Assembly: GCA_050186335.1 (NCBI GenBank)
Contig: JBFWYO010000010.1
Span: forward strand, 1-64,000
Length of the DNA stretch: 64,000 nt
Source of the DNA: JBFWYO01 sp050186335
GTDB lineage: Bacteria > Pseudomonadota > Alphaproteobacteria > Bin65
Direction of reading: 5' to 3'
Part shown: one piece after another, positions 1 to 7,189 of the stretch
How the letters are laid out: the number at the start of each line of letters is the position of its first letter
How positions within the stretch are numbered: the first letter of the stretch is position 1
Made by a program: the position numbers and the translations under genes
The notes under the pieces: model-generated
The model's input: the letters and a program-made list of their open reading frames with translations, nothing else
Told to the model about the DNA's origin: nothing
The model's database searches: none

Positions 1-1546
1 GCAGCTTGCGCTGCCCATAAGACAGTTTCCCCGCCGGCTCTCGGGCCAGATGCGCCAAGCCGACCAGGTCGAGGCTGTGGCGCGCCCGTTGCACGGCGTT
101 CGATTCCGTATCAGAGCGGATCAAGCCGAGGCGCCGTTGAACCGAGACGAACGGCATGGCCCCCAAGAGCGCGTTTTCCGCGACACTGCATTCGGCCAGC
201 ACGCTGGGATGCTGGAAGCTTCGGCCGACACCCAGGCGTGCGCGCTCGACCGGGCCGAGTGCGCTGATTTCCCGGCCAAACAGCTTGATCTGTCCTTCGT
301 CCTGACGGACGAAGCCCGACAATAGCTCGAACAGCGTGGTCTTGCCCGAGCCGTTCGGCCCCACGACACCGAGCACCATGCCCCGCGTGGCGTTGACCGA
401 CACGCCGTTCAGCGCCGTAACGCCGCCGTAGGATTTCCGCAGCCCGGTTGCCGTCAACAGCACCGGCTGGTCGGGCGATGGGTCCGGCGATGGGGTCCGC
501 TGTCGGGCGCCACCCAGCCAATCGACGCGGTCGGCATCCGCAACCTGCGGCGTGGACAATCGCTTGGTGCCTGTCCTCGACGATGCGCCCAGCAGTCTGG
601 CGACCGGATCGAGCCACGCGGTGACGCCCGCCAGGCCGCGGCTGGTCAGGGTCAACATGATCATGATGAACAGGCCATAGATCAGCGGCCACGCCGTGGT
701 AGCGTTCTGGGCGATCTGCGACGCCACGGCCAAGACCACCGCCGAGACGGCCACGCCGAGCGTGCTCCCGGCGCCGCCGAGAATCACGATCACCAGCAGC
801 AACAGCGTGATTTCGATCGCGAAGCTGTCGGGCACCAGGAAGGTCTGAACCGGTCCGACCAGGACGCCCGCGATCGCCGCATAGGCGGTACTGATCGCGA
901 CCGCCAAAAACTTGAACGAATCGGCGAACAGTCCGGACGCGTTGATGACACGCTCGTTCTGGCGTGCCGCCTGCATGCCGAGACCGAGATACGATCTCCG
1001 AATCCATTCGCAGGCGAACAGGCCAAGACCGCCGATCAATATCAATGCGGTCGAATAAGCGGTCGTCGAACCGGTAAAATTGATTCCGAACATCTCGATC
1101 GCGGCAATGGCCGGACGGCCGTTAACCCCGCCGGTGAACGAAGACAGCTCCCGAATGACACCGACGACGACGACCTGAAAGCCGAACGTCGCCAGAAGCA
1201 GGTAGTGACTGCCGAGTCGCGCGGAAAACAACGCAACGCAGGCGCCCAAAATCATCGCCAGCGCGAAGGCCGCCAGGATCGACCAGCCAACCGGCCATGC
1301 CAGATCGAGATGCAGGACGGCTGCCGAGTAGGCTGCAACGCCCATGATCGCGCCCTGCGCCATCTGGAACTGGCCGGCAAATCCGATGGCGATATTGAGA
1401 CCGGTCGCCGCCAACATGAAGATGGCAATCGTCTCGAGCATGTATTGAAAATACTTCGATTCGGCCGCCACGTGGGGCAATCCGAAAGCAATTGCGGCAA
1501 TAGCGAGCAGCCAGAAAATCGAGCGCTGTGCCTCGCGCATCTTCAT
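1..1546 (-). CDS. LivM-LivG fusion: branched-chain amino acid-type ABC permease plus ATPase (partial)
   Basis: A continuous reading frame runs from an ATG at 1546 to the left edge (515 codons, no stop), so the protein is truncated by the window. Residues about 1-315 are a LivM permease: several hydrophobic helices and the family stretch LNIAIGFAGQFQMAQGA. After a linker rich in Pro, Ser and Asp (about 315-340), an ABC ATPase of LivG type begins, with Walker A GPNGSGKTT near residue 402 and a family-typical GRSFQHPSVL Q-loop region. The start overlaps the livH stop by 4 nt (ATGA), implying translational coupling. It would import an amino-acid-like or small acidic ligand with LivK and LivH. LivM and LivG are more often separate proteins. 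A LivF ATPase probably lies beyond the edge, but this cannot be seen. Confidence 0.9.
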   Translation of the reverse strand, partial: MKMREAQRSIFWLLAIAAIAFGLPHVAAESKYFQYMLETIAIFMLAATGLNIAIGFAGQFQMAQGAIMGVAAYSAAVLHLDLAWPVGWSILAAFALAMILGACVALFSARLGSHYLLLATFGFQVVVVGVIRELSSFTGGVNGRPAIAAIEMFGINFTGSTTAYSTALILIGGLGLFACEWIRRSYLGLGMQAARQNERVINASGLFADSFKFLAVAISTAYAAIAGVLVGPVQTFLVPDSFAIEITLLLLVIVILGGAGSTLGVAVSAVVLAVASQIAQNATTAWPLIYGLFIMIMLTLTSRGLAGVTAWLDPVARLLGASSRTGTKRLSTPQVADADRVDWLGGARQRTPSPDPSPDQPVLLTATGLRKSYGGVTALNGVSVNATRGMVLGVVGPNGSGKTTLFELLSGFVRQDEGQIKLFGREISALGPVERARLGVGRSFQHPSVLAECSVAENALLGAMPFVSVQRRLGLIRSDTESNAVQRARHSLDLVGLAHLAREPAGKLSYGQRKL

Positions 1547-2418
1547 GCCCTGACCTTCGTGCCTTCTTCGCCGAAGATGCCTTGCGGGCGAACCAGTAGA
1601 ACGAGCACCAGAACGGCGAACGTCAGGATCTCGACGAAACTGCCGCCTGCCAAATAAGCCCCGGTGACATGAACGAACCCGATGATCATACCGCCGGCAA
1701 CCGCGCCGAAAATGTTGCCGAGCCCGCCGACGATCGCCGCAACAATACCGAGCAAGCCGAGCGAGCCGCCGCCGCTGGGCTCGAGATACGTCAGGGGGGC
1801 GACAAGAATGCCCGCGATCCCCGTCAGCAATCCGGCAAAGCCGAAACTGAACGAGATCATGAACCGTGACCGAATGCCGACGAGACTTGCAACATCCGGG
1901 TTCTCGGCCGTGGCACGCATGGCGCGACCGATACGGGTGCGCAGCAGCAGTTGCAAGACCACCACCATCACCACAAGCGAACAGATGATCGCGACCTGCT
2001 GCCAGGAAACGACGACGGCGCCGATGCTGAAATTGCCGCCGACGAGCGGCGGTAGGCGCAGCGATTGCGCACCCCAGATGAGCTGAACGATGGTCTCGAG
2101 GACGAAGGTGAGGGCAATGCTGCTGACAATCACCAACACCGTGCCGAACCGATAAAGCGGCCGGAACGCGACCATTTCGATCAGGACCGAAATTGCGATA
2201 ACCGCAACCACGCCGATTGAGCAGGACAGCAGGTACGGCAGCTTCAAACCCGATATTGCCCAAAGCGCCACGTAGGCGCCGAGTAGCGCCAAATGGCCCT
2301 GCGCAAAATTGATCGCGCGCGTACTGCGATAGATCAGCGAGAACGCGATCGCGAGCAGGCCGTAAATCGCGCCGAAAGCAATCCCGGCGACGAGCATCTG
2401 TCCGATCGTCACAACCAT
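1543..2418 (-). CDS. livH: LivH-type branched-chain amino acid ABC transporter permease
   Basis: This 291-residue inner-membrane permease has about eight hydrophobic segments and LivH hallmarks, including GAIYGLLAIAFSLIYRSTRAINFAQGHLALLGAY near the N-terminus and GGLGNIFGAVAGG near the C-terminus. It pairs with the LivM half of the downstream fusion to form the transport channel. It is the fourth gene of a minus-strand operon: regulator fusion, flavin monooxygenase, LivK, LivH, LivM-LivG. The ATG at 2418 has an AGGA about 10 nt upstream, and the stop overlaps the next start. Substrate cannot be read from the sequence; the neighbouring monooxygenase suggests something other than plain leucine, isoleucine or valine. 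Confidence 0.92.
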   Translation of the reverse strand: MVVTIGQMLVAGIAFGAIYGLLAIAFSLIYRSTRAINFAQGHLALLGAYVALWAISGLKLPYLLSCSIGVVAVIAISVLIEMVAFRPLYRFGTVLVIVSSIALTFVLETIVQLIWGAQSLRLPPLVGGNFSIGAVVVSWQQVAIICSLVVMVVVLQLLLRTRIGRAMRATAENPDVASLVGIRSRFMISFSFGFAGLLTGIAGILVAPLTYLEPSGGGSLGLLGIVAAIVGGLGNIFGAVAGGMIIGFVHVTGAYLAGGSFVEILTFAVLVLVLLVRPQGIFGEEGTKVRA

Positions 2419-2544
2419 CGCTTCATTGTCCTACCGATCGATCCCTGACAACCGCGGGCTGCGGACCTGCAATTGGCAAACGCAAGCCCGACGAAAAAAT
2501 GGCTGCGCCGTTGAAATCCAGCGGCGCAGCCGATGCACGTCCTA

Positions 2545-3717
2545 TTACTGCGCCAGCGGGAACTTCGCGCGATCGTTCTGGATCAATTGGATCAGTTCGG
2601 GGTTGCCCTTCTTGATCTGACCGATGTAGGTCAGCAGGGTCGCCTGGTCCCCGTTCTCCACGAACGAGATCGTGCGCCCGCCGAGATCGAGCTTCACATT
2701 CGCGATCGCCTTGCGGAGATTTTCGCCGCTATCCGCGGCCCCCGGCGTCTGCAGCGCTTTCGTCATCAGGCTGAGCGCAACCCACCCTTCGTAGTTTATG
2801 TCGAGCGGCGGCAGGTTGAACTTCTTACGGAACGCCGCATCGAACTTTTTCACCTCGGTGGCTTGCTCGCCCTGGACGTAATCCGAGTAGAAGTACATGT
2901 TTTCCAGAATGTCGACCTTGCCGTCGACGAACTCCTTCTCGATGCTCGCCAGGTACGGCGAATCGACGCCACCGGCCACGAGGATGCCGAGCTTCATTTC
3001 CGCCATCTGGCGCATGAGGCGCCCCTGGTCGGCCGCATAGGTCGTGATGACGACGCCTTGCGCGCCGCTGTTCTTGACCTTGAGGAGCTGCCCGGTGAAG
3101 TCCTTGGCACCGAGGTCGAACTTTTCGATGGCCACCAGTTCGACGCCGTTGTCGGCCGCCGCCTTTTTCATCACGTCGCCGGCCTTGGAGAAGGTCACGC
3201 TGGTATCATGGATCGACGCGATCTTGGTTTTGCCCTCAGCCTTCCATTTCTTGATGATGAATTCGCCGAAGATGCGCAGGCTGAGTTCGTCGGGCTGCGA
3301 AATACGGAACAAATAGCCGTTCTTGACGCCGCCCATGGTCAACGCGGCGCCGTGGCCCAGGAACAGGAGCGGCTTCTTGTCCGCCATGGCCAGCGGTGTG
3401 ATCGCGCGGACCACGCCGCTGCACGACGGGCCAATGATCGCCAGCACCTCGCCCGCTTCCCGGCGATACGCGGCCAGGCCAGTGTTCACGTCGCAACGCT
3501 CGTCGATCTTCTTCACTTCGATCTTGCGGTTGCCGACTTTCGGGTCGCCGTACATTTCGTGCCAGACCGCGATGCCCCGCTCGTAGCCCTCGCCGAAGAT
3601 GGCGTAGTTGCCCGAGAACGGCGCGACTAGGCCGATACGGATCGGTGCTTCGGCAAAGGCCTGGGATCCAGCGCCCAGAGCCAAAGAAAACGCAATGGTA
3701 TGCAATAGTTTCTTCAC
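2545..3717 (-). CDS. livK: LivK-type periplasmic ligand-binding receptor of ABC importer
   Basis: This is a 390-residue type 1 periplasmic binding protein (ANF_receptor/Peripla_BP_6). The start is a GTG at 3717, chosen because CAGGAGGG lies 6 nt upstream and because it gives a clean signal peptide (VKKLLHTIAFSLALG followed by AQAFA-like cleavage). A longer upstream reading would bury the signal. The mature part begins PIRIGLVAPFSGNYA, typical of the family, with a ligand-loop segment IIGPSCSGVVRAITPLA. It delivers the ligand to LivH/LivM. The 105-nt gap to the upstream monooxygenase gene is on the same strand, so cotranscription is likely. The ligand is unknown. Confidence 0.9.
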   Translation of the reverse strand: MKKLLHTIAFSLALGAGSQAFAEAPIRIGLVAPFSGNYAIFGEGYERGIAVWHEMYGDPKVGNRKIEVKKIDERCDVNTGLAAYRREAGEVLAIIGPSCSGVVRAITPLAMADKKPLLFLGHGAALTMGGVKNGYLFRISQPDELSLRIFGEFIIKKWKAEGKTKIASIHDTSVTFSKAGDVMKKAAADNGVELVAIEKFDLGAKDFTGQLLKVKNSGAQGVVITTYAADQGRLMRQMAEMKLGILVAGGVDSPYLASIEKEFVDGKVDILENMYFYSDYVQGEQATEVKKFDAAFRKKFNLPPLDINYEGWVALSLMTKALQTPGAADSGENLRKAIANVKLDLGGRTISFVENGDQATLLTYIGQIKKGNPELIQLIQNDRAKFPLAQ

Positions 3718-3822
3718 GTCAGCCCTCCTGTTCAGTTGCTGCGGCGACAGCCGCAAATTCAAGAACTTACCTGCACTTCATACGCCCCGGCCCGGATCGG
3801 AGCCGGCGCGTCATTCCCTCCA

Positions 3823-4983
3823 TCACGCGACCGCGGTCGATCGTGCGGACGCCACGAAACGTGGAATCACTTTCTCGGTAAACAATTCGATCGAGTTCAT
3901 CTCTAGACGATCCTCGTGCAGGCCGATATTGTGCCAGAGGAACATCTCGTCGAACGGCAGCACTCGCTGCAAATCCTCGATTTGGCGCGAAACGTCGTCG
4001 GGCGTGCCGATGACGTACCGCCCGAGCGGAACGTTGTAGGGCGGCACCGAATAGGCGAGCTTGAACAGCCACTCGTAATCCTGCCGCAGTCTCTCGGCGT
4101 CCTCCTTGGTCTTCCCGAGCATCAGGAAGACACCCGGCGCGAGGGGCTTTTGCTTGTGCGGCAAGACGCTCATCGCCGCTTTTTCTGTCAACACGCGATA
4201 CGCCGTCTTCATGAAATCGTCGTTCGAGGCGAAGCACACGGCGGTGGCGCCCTGCTCGACCCAGAATGCGGCGGTGGTCATGCGGAACGCCAAAGGCGCA
4301 AACACGCGCGGAAACGGCTGCTGCAGCGGGCGCGGCACGAGGCCGATCTCCCGCAAGGTGCCATCCGGCTCCATGCCCTGGCCGTAGGACAAGGTCGGCC
4401 CGAAATGCCATTTGGTATCGCGCGCCGGGACGCTCCAAAACTCGCCTTGGTAGCTGAATGTGTCCTTAGTCCAGGCCAGCCGGATGATCTCCCAGGCCTC
4501 CTTGATGGCGCGCATATTCTGCTCGTCGGTCGCGCTCTTATCGGAATCGGTCGCCTCGACGCCAAAATGCTGCGCGAACATGTTGACCCAGCGCTTGGCA
4601 TTGCCGCGCGCCACGCCGAAAAAGGCGCGTCCGCCGGTGACCTGGTCGAGCATCGCGATATCTTCGGCCATGCGGAACGGATGAGTGGCCGTCAACACCA
4701 TGCCGAGCTGGCCGAGCTTGATGCGCTTGGTGTGCCCGGCGAGATACGTATCCAGGATGATCGGATTGGTGCTGATCTCGGTCACGCCCTCGATGTTGGC
4801 ATGCTGTTCGCTGAAACAGATGCCTTCCATGCCGCCCTGGTCGGCAATTATCGCCATCTTGCGCAATCGCTCGAGGCACATGCGGTAGCGGGCTGGATCA
4901 GAACCGGTCAGCCGCACGCCTTTCTTCAACTCCTCGATCTTGGCGGGAAACATCAAGGCATCAACGTAGAAGCGAATGTTCAT
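3823..4983 (-). CDS. LLM-class flavin-dependent oxidoreductase (luciferase-like monooxygenase)
   Basis: The 386-residue protein fits the bacterial luciferase-like TIM-barrel family. Seen directly: an N-terminal MNIRFYVDAL strand, FSEQHANIEG (a common FSEQH-type active-site segment), GMVLTATHPFRMAEDIAMLD and GRAFFGVARGN, all characteristic of LLM oxidoreductases using reduced FMN. Such enzymes oxidise small organics (sulfonates, nitriloacetate-like chelators, terpenoid ketones). The gene overlaps the upstream regulator stop by 4 nt (ATGA) and precedes a Liv-type importer, so the operon probably imports and oxidises one substrate. A flavin reductase partner is not visible in the window. Confidence 0.9.
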   Translation of the reverse strand: MNIRFYVDALMFPAKIEELKKGVRLTGSDPARYRMCLERLRKMAIIADQGGMEGICFSEQHANIEGVTEISTNPIILDTYLAGHTKRIKLGQLGMVLTATHPFRMAEDIAMLDQVTGGRAFFGVARGNAKRWVNMFAQHFGVEATDSDKSATDEQNMRAIKEAWEIIRLAWTKDTFSYQGEFWSVPARDTKWHFGPTLSYGQGMEPDGTLREIGLVPRPLQQPFPRVFAPLAFRMTTAAFWVEQGATAVCFASNDDFMKTAYRVLTEKAAMSVLPHKQKPLAPGVFLMLGKTKEDAERLRQDYEWLFKLAYSVPPYNVPLGRYVIGTPDDVSRQIEDLQRVLPFDEMFLWHNIGLHEDRLEMNSIELFTEKVIPRFVASARSTAVA

Positions 4984-6158
4984 AAGGTGCCTCTAGACTT
5001 TCTGCTCGGTTCTTTTCTGTAGCGACGCGCGGCGGATCGACCGCTGCCCACCGTATGCTTGGAATTTGTCGCGCGAGTCTCGTGCGCCGGGAGCATTGCG
5101 CGCGAGACAAAACTGCCGATTGCGCGGTTGATGGCTTCGAAGCCCCATTTCCCAATCGCCCAATGCCGCATGGCCCAAACTGTAGTCAGGTAATACACAA
5201 TGTTGGCGAGCAGTTCGGCATCGACATTCATGCGCCGGTCGGCGCCGATAGATTCGATTAGGGACGTCCATTTTTTAATGTAGGCCCGGTCCAGTGCGAA
5301 TACGCGCTTGCGACCGACCGCATTCAACGAGGCGGTTTCCCTGAACAGCAATTTCAAATACGCGTGGTGTTGATCAAACACCGAGAGCGTCGTTTCGAGC
5401 GCCAACCTGAACTGCTCCTCCGCAGGTCGAGGTTGCGACAACGAAGCATTCAAGCGCCTGTCGAACTCGGAGAGGAAGTTCTCGTAGATCAGATACAGAA
5501 TGTCCTCTTTCGAACGCACATACTTGTACATCGTCGGCACCGGCATGCCGCACGCTTCGGCGATTTCGCGCACACTCGATTTCGCGAACCCTTTTCGCGT
5601 CATGACCTTGCATGCGCCATCGAGAATCTGCCGCTTGCGAGTGTCCACCAATGAACTTGTGCCAATACCCTCGTGTTGCGCGGCTTCGGCGGTCGGCGTT
5701 TCCTCCGCCGAGGGCGCTTCGTGCGATTCGGCCGAATCGAACAGTTCGGGCAAATGCAGTTGCGTCTGCGTGACTTCCGCCACACGCTCGCGCACTCGCT
5801 CTTCACTCCCCCGAAAGACCTGCGTCCGCCACACGGATGTCGTACGGCCGACATGAACGGGCTCGCTTTCGGCCCAGAGAATTGAACCGCGGCCCTTCTT
5901 CAAGAAGTTGGATTTCGACTCGATGGTCGATGTGACGTACCCGGGCGGTAGATTCACAATCGCACCGAGCGCCCCGGTTACGTCCGCAATCGCCATCACT
6001 ACGCCGCCCTGCACCGCATCGCCGAGCGTGACGTGCTCTTGGCCCAAAGCGATTGTCGCAACGACGCGCGCTTTTGAGACTTCGCCGATTTCGATGCCCA
6101 GGCTCTTGCCCAAGGCACCTCGGTGATTCTCGAGAAATGCATCTTTTGCGGTCGGCAT
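4980..6158 (-). CDS. Hotdog (PaaI-like) thioesterase domain fused to TetR-family regulator
   Basis: From the ATG at 6158 the protein has 392 residues. Residues 1-130 read as a PaaI-like hotdog thioesterase: the segment GDAVQGGVVMAIADVTGALG matches the HGG...D core, but the usual His is Gln. A low-complexity Glu/Ala/Pro linker follows (about 131-170). From about 172 a TetR HTH is clear (DTRKRQILDGACKVM, then AEACGMPVPTMYKYV) with a helical ligand domain behind it. TTG at 6230 and ATG at 6221 are in-frame alternatives; 6158 is preferred because it starts the hotdog fold and leaves a 13-bp inverted repeat upstream. It heads the LLM-Liv operon. The inferred role is a repressor responding to a CoA thioester or similar ligand bound by the hotdog domain. 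Confidence 0.82.
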   Translation of the reverse strand: MPTAKDAFLENHRGALGKSLGIEIGEVSKARVVATIALGQEHVTLGDAVQGGVVMAIADVTGALGAIVNLPPGYVTSTIESKSNFLKKGRGSILWAESEPVHVGRTTSVWRTQVFRGSEERVRERVAEVTQTQLHLPELFDSAESHEAPSAEETPTAEAAQHEGIGTSSLVDTRKRQILDGACKVMTRKGFAKSSVREIAEACGMPVPTMYKYVRSKEDILYLIYENFLSEFDRRLNASLSQPRPAEEQFRLALETTLSVFDQHHAYLKLLFRETASLNAVGRKRVFALDRAYIKKWTSLIESIGADRRMNVDAELLANIVYYLTTVWAMRHWAIGKWGFEAINRAIGSFVSRAMLPAHETRATNSKHTVGSGRSAARRYRKEPSRKSRGTL

Positions 6159-6179
6159 CGGTCTTACACCGGAATCGGT

Positions 6180-6252
6180 CGAGGGAGCGCTCACCCGACG
6201 ACTGTGTCGAGTAACACCCATGGCTGTCAAGCCTCGAGCGAGCGCTCCCTCG
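6180..6252. promoter_or_regulatory. Candidate operator: 13-bp inverted repeat upstream of the thioesterase-TetR gene
   Basis: CGAGGGAGCGCTC at 6180-6192 is the exact reverse complement of GAGCGCTCCCTCG at 6240-6252. The arms lie 22-94 bp upstream of the preferred start at 6158. TetR regulators usually bind inverted repeats near their own promoter, so this is a candidate autoregulatory site. The 47-bp spacing is wide for a single dimer and would suggest two sites or a hairpin. Confidence 0.4.
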
Positions 6253-6358
6253 GCGCCTGCGTTAAATGCTCAAGGGCGCGGCGGCACCGTCTTGGTGACT
6301 TGAGCGCCAAGAACTGCTCCAGATTTGGGCGGAGTCCGCCCATTGTGGGGGACGGACC

Positions 6359-6625
6359 ATGCGTCAATCGAGGTTTATCGAAGACCAGATTATTGCGGTC
6401 CTGCGCGAGCAGGAGGATGGGGCATCGGCGTCAGATGTTTGCTGCAAACGCACCGTCAGTTCAGCCACATTTTGCAAGTCGACGGCGAAATCCGGGGGCA
6501 TGGATGTATCGGACGCCAGGCGGCCGCGGTCGCTGGAGGACAATTACACGGGTTTTAGCCGCAGTTGCCGGACGCGACGCCGGACAACGCCAAGCTGAGC
6601 GAGATTGCCGCGAAGGTCCGATCGT
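6359..6625 (+). pseudogene. Decayed IS3-family transposase OrfA remnant
   Basis: The ATG at 6359 opens a frame that begins MRQSRFIEDQIIAVLREQE and contains GGMDVSDARR, both close to OrfA of the IS407/IS51-type IS3 group. The usual helix-turn-helix segment is degenerate (SDVCCKRTVSSATFCKSTAK). After SLEDN the frame breaks. The expected leucine-zipper tail continues in another frame at about 6560 as LPDATPDNAKLSEIAAK. No OrfB follows. It is therefore a frameshifted fragment, not a functional transposase. Confidence 0.75.
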
Positions 6626-6707
6626 GTCTGTCAAGAAATGTGGCATTTTCTAGTGCAAAATTTCACATATTATAGAAAGCAATTATTTTTCAACATTTAT
6701 GAAGAAC

Positions 6708-6726
6708 TGGCGGAGAGGGTGGGATT
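6708..6726 (-). repeat. 19-bp tRNA-Ser 3'-end fragment (candidate attachment-site copy)
   Basis: TGGCGGAGAGGGTGGGATT here is identical to 34598-34616, the CCA end, acceptor strand and start of the T-arm of the tRNA-Ser gene, in the same orientation. The similarity stops at 6727. Nothing else of the tRNA is present at this place. A direct repeat of a tRNA 3' end on the 3' side of an intact tRNA is the usual footprint of tRNA-targeted integration. Confidence 0.65.
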
Positions 6727-7189
6727 TTCGTCCTCTTCCTATAACTCTCTGAATTTATTTCACTTTCCAGGCCACTCGTGCGTTCTAGTGTACCACAATA
6801 GTGTACCGAAATTTGAATCGCTGTACGAGCGAAATGCTTCAACATAGCGCTAACCGTTATTCGAGCTGCCTCTCGGTTTCAAATATTTCAGCGACGAAAA
6901 TGAATTGAACCTGGGTTTAATTGCAAAAAGGACGCCGAGTTTGCAGAAATCCCCGATACCGCTCGTACATAATCGACGTATACGACATCGACGTCTTCGG
7001 CATTACCAGCGACCGATCGCGTAACAAGGCTTCGCCGACCCGAACTTATGATGCCGTGCCGTTGCGGCCGGCCGCGCCACCACATGGCGAATTTATTGAA
7101 TTTATCAGATCTTTGCCCTGCACCACTTCCGTTCGAACGACCGATACTATGACGTTGTAGATGTGTCAGGGATCGAGAACGATATCCGC

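Larger units (their letters stand above)
6253..7189. other. AT-richer scar region without intact genes
   Basis: Apart from the OrfA remnant (6359-6625) and the tRNA-Ser 3' fragment (6708-6726), no protein-like reading frame is convincing here. Base composition from about 6640 to 7010 is much more AT-rich than the flanking genes. Short frames in it have no recognisable content. It looks like an insertion or deletion junction. Confidence 0.6.

Noticed and set aside
6605..6847. 80-residue ORF containing ERVGFSSSS
   Set aside because: It reads through the tRNA-Ser fragment in an AT-rich scar; no family pattern.
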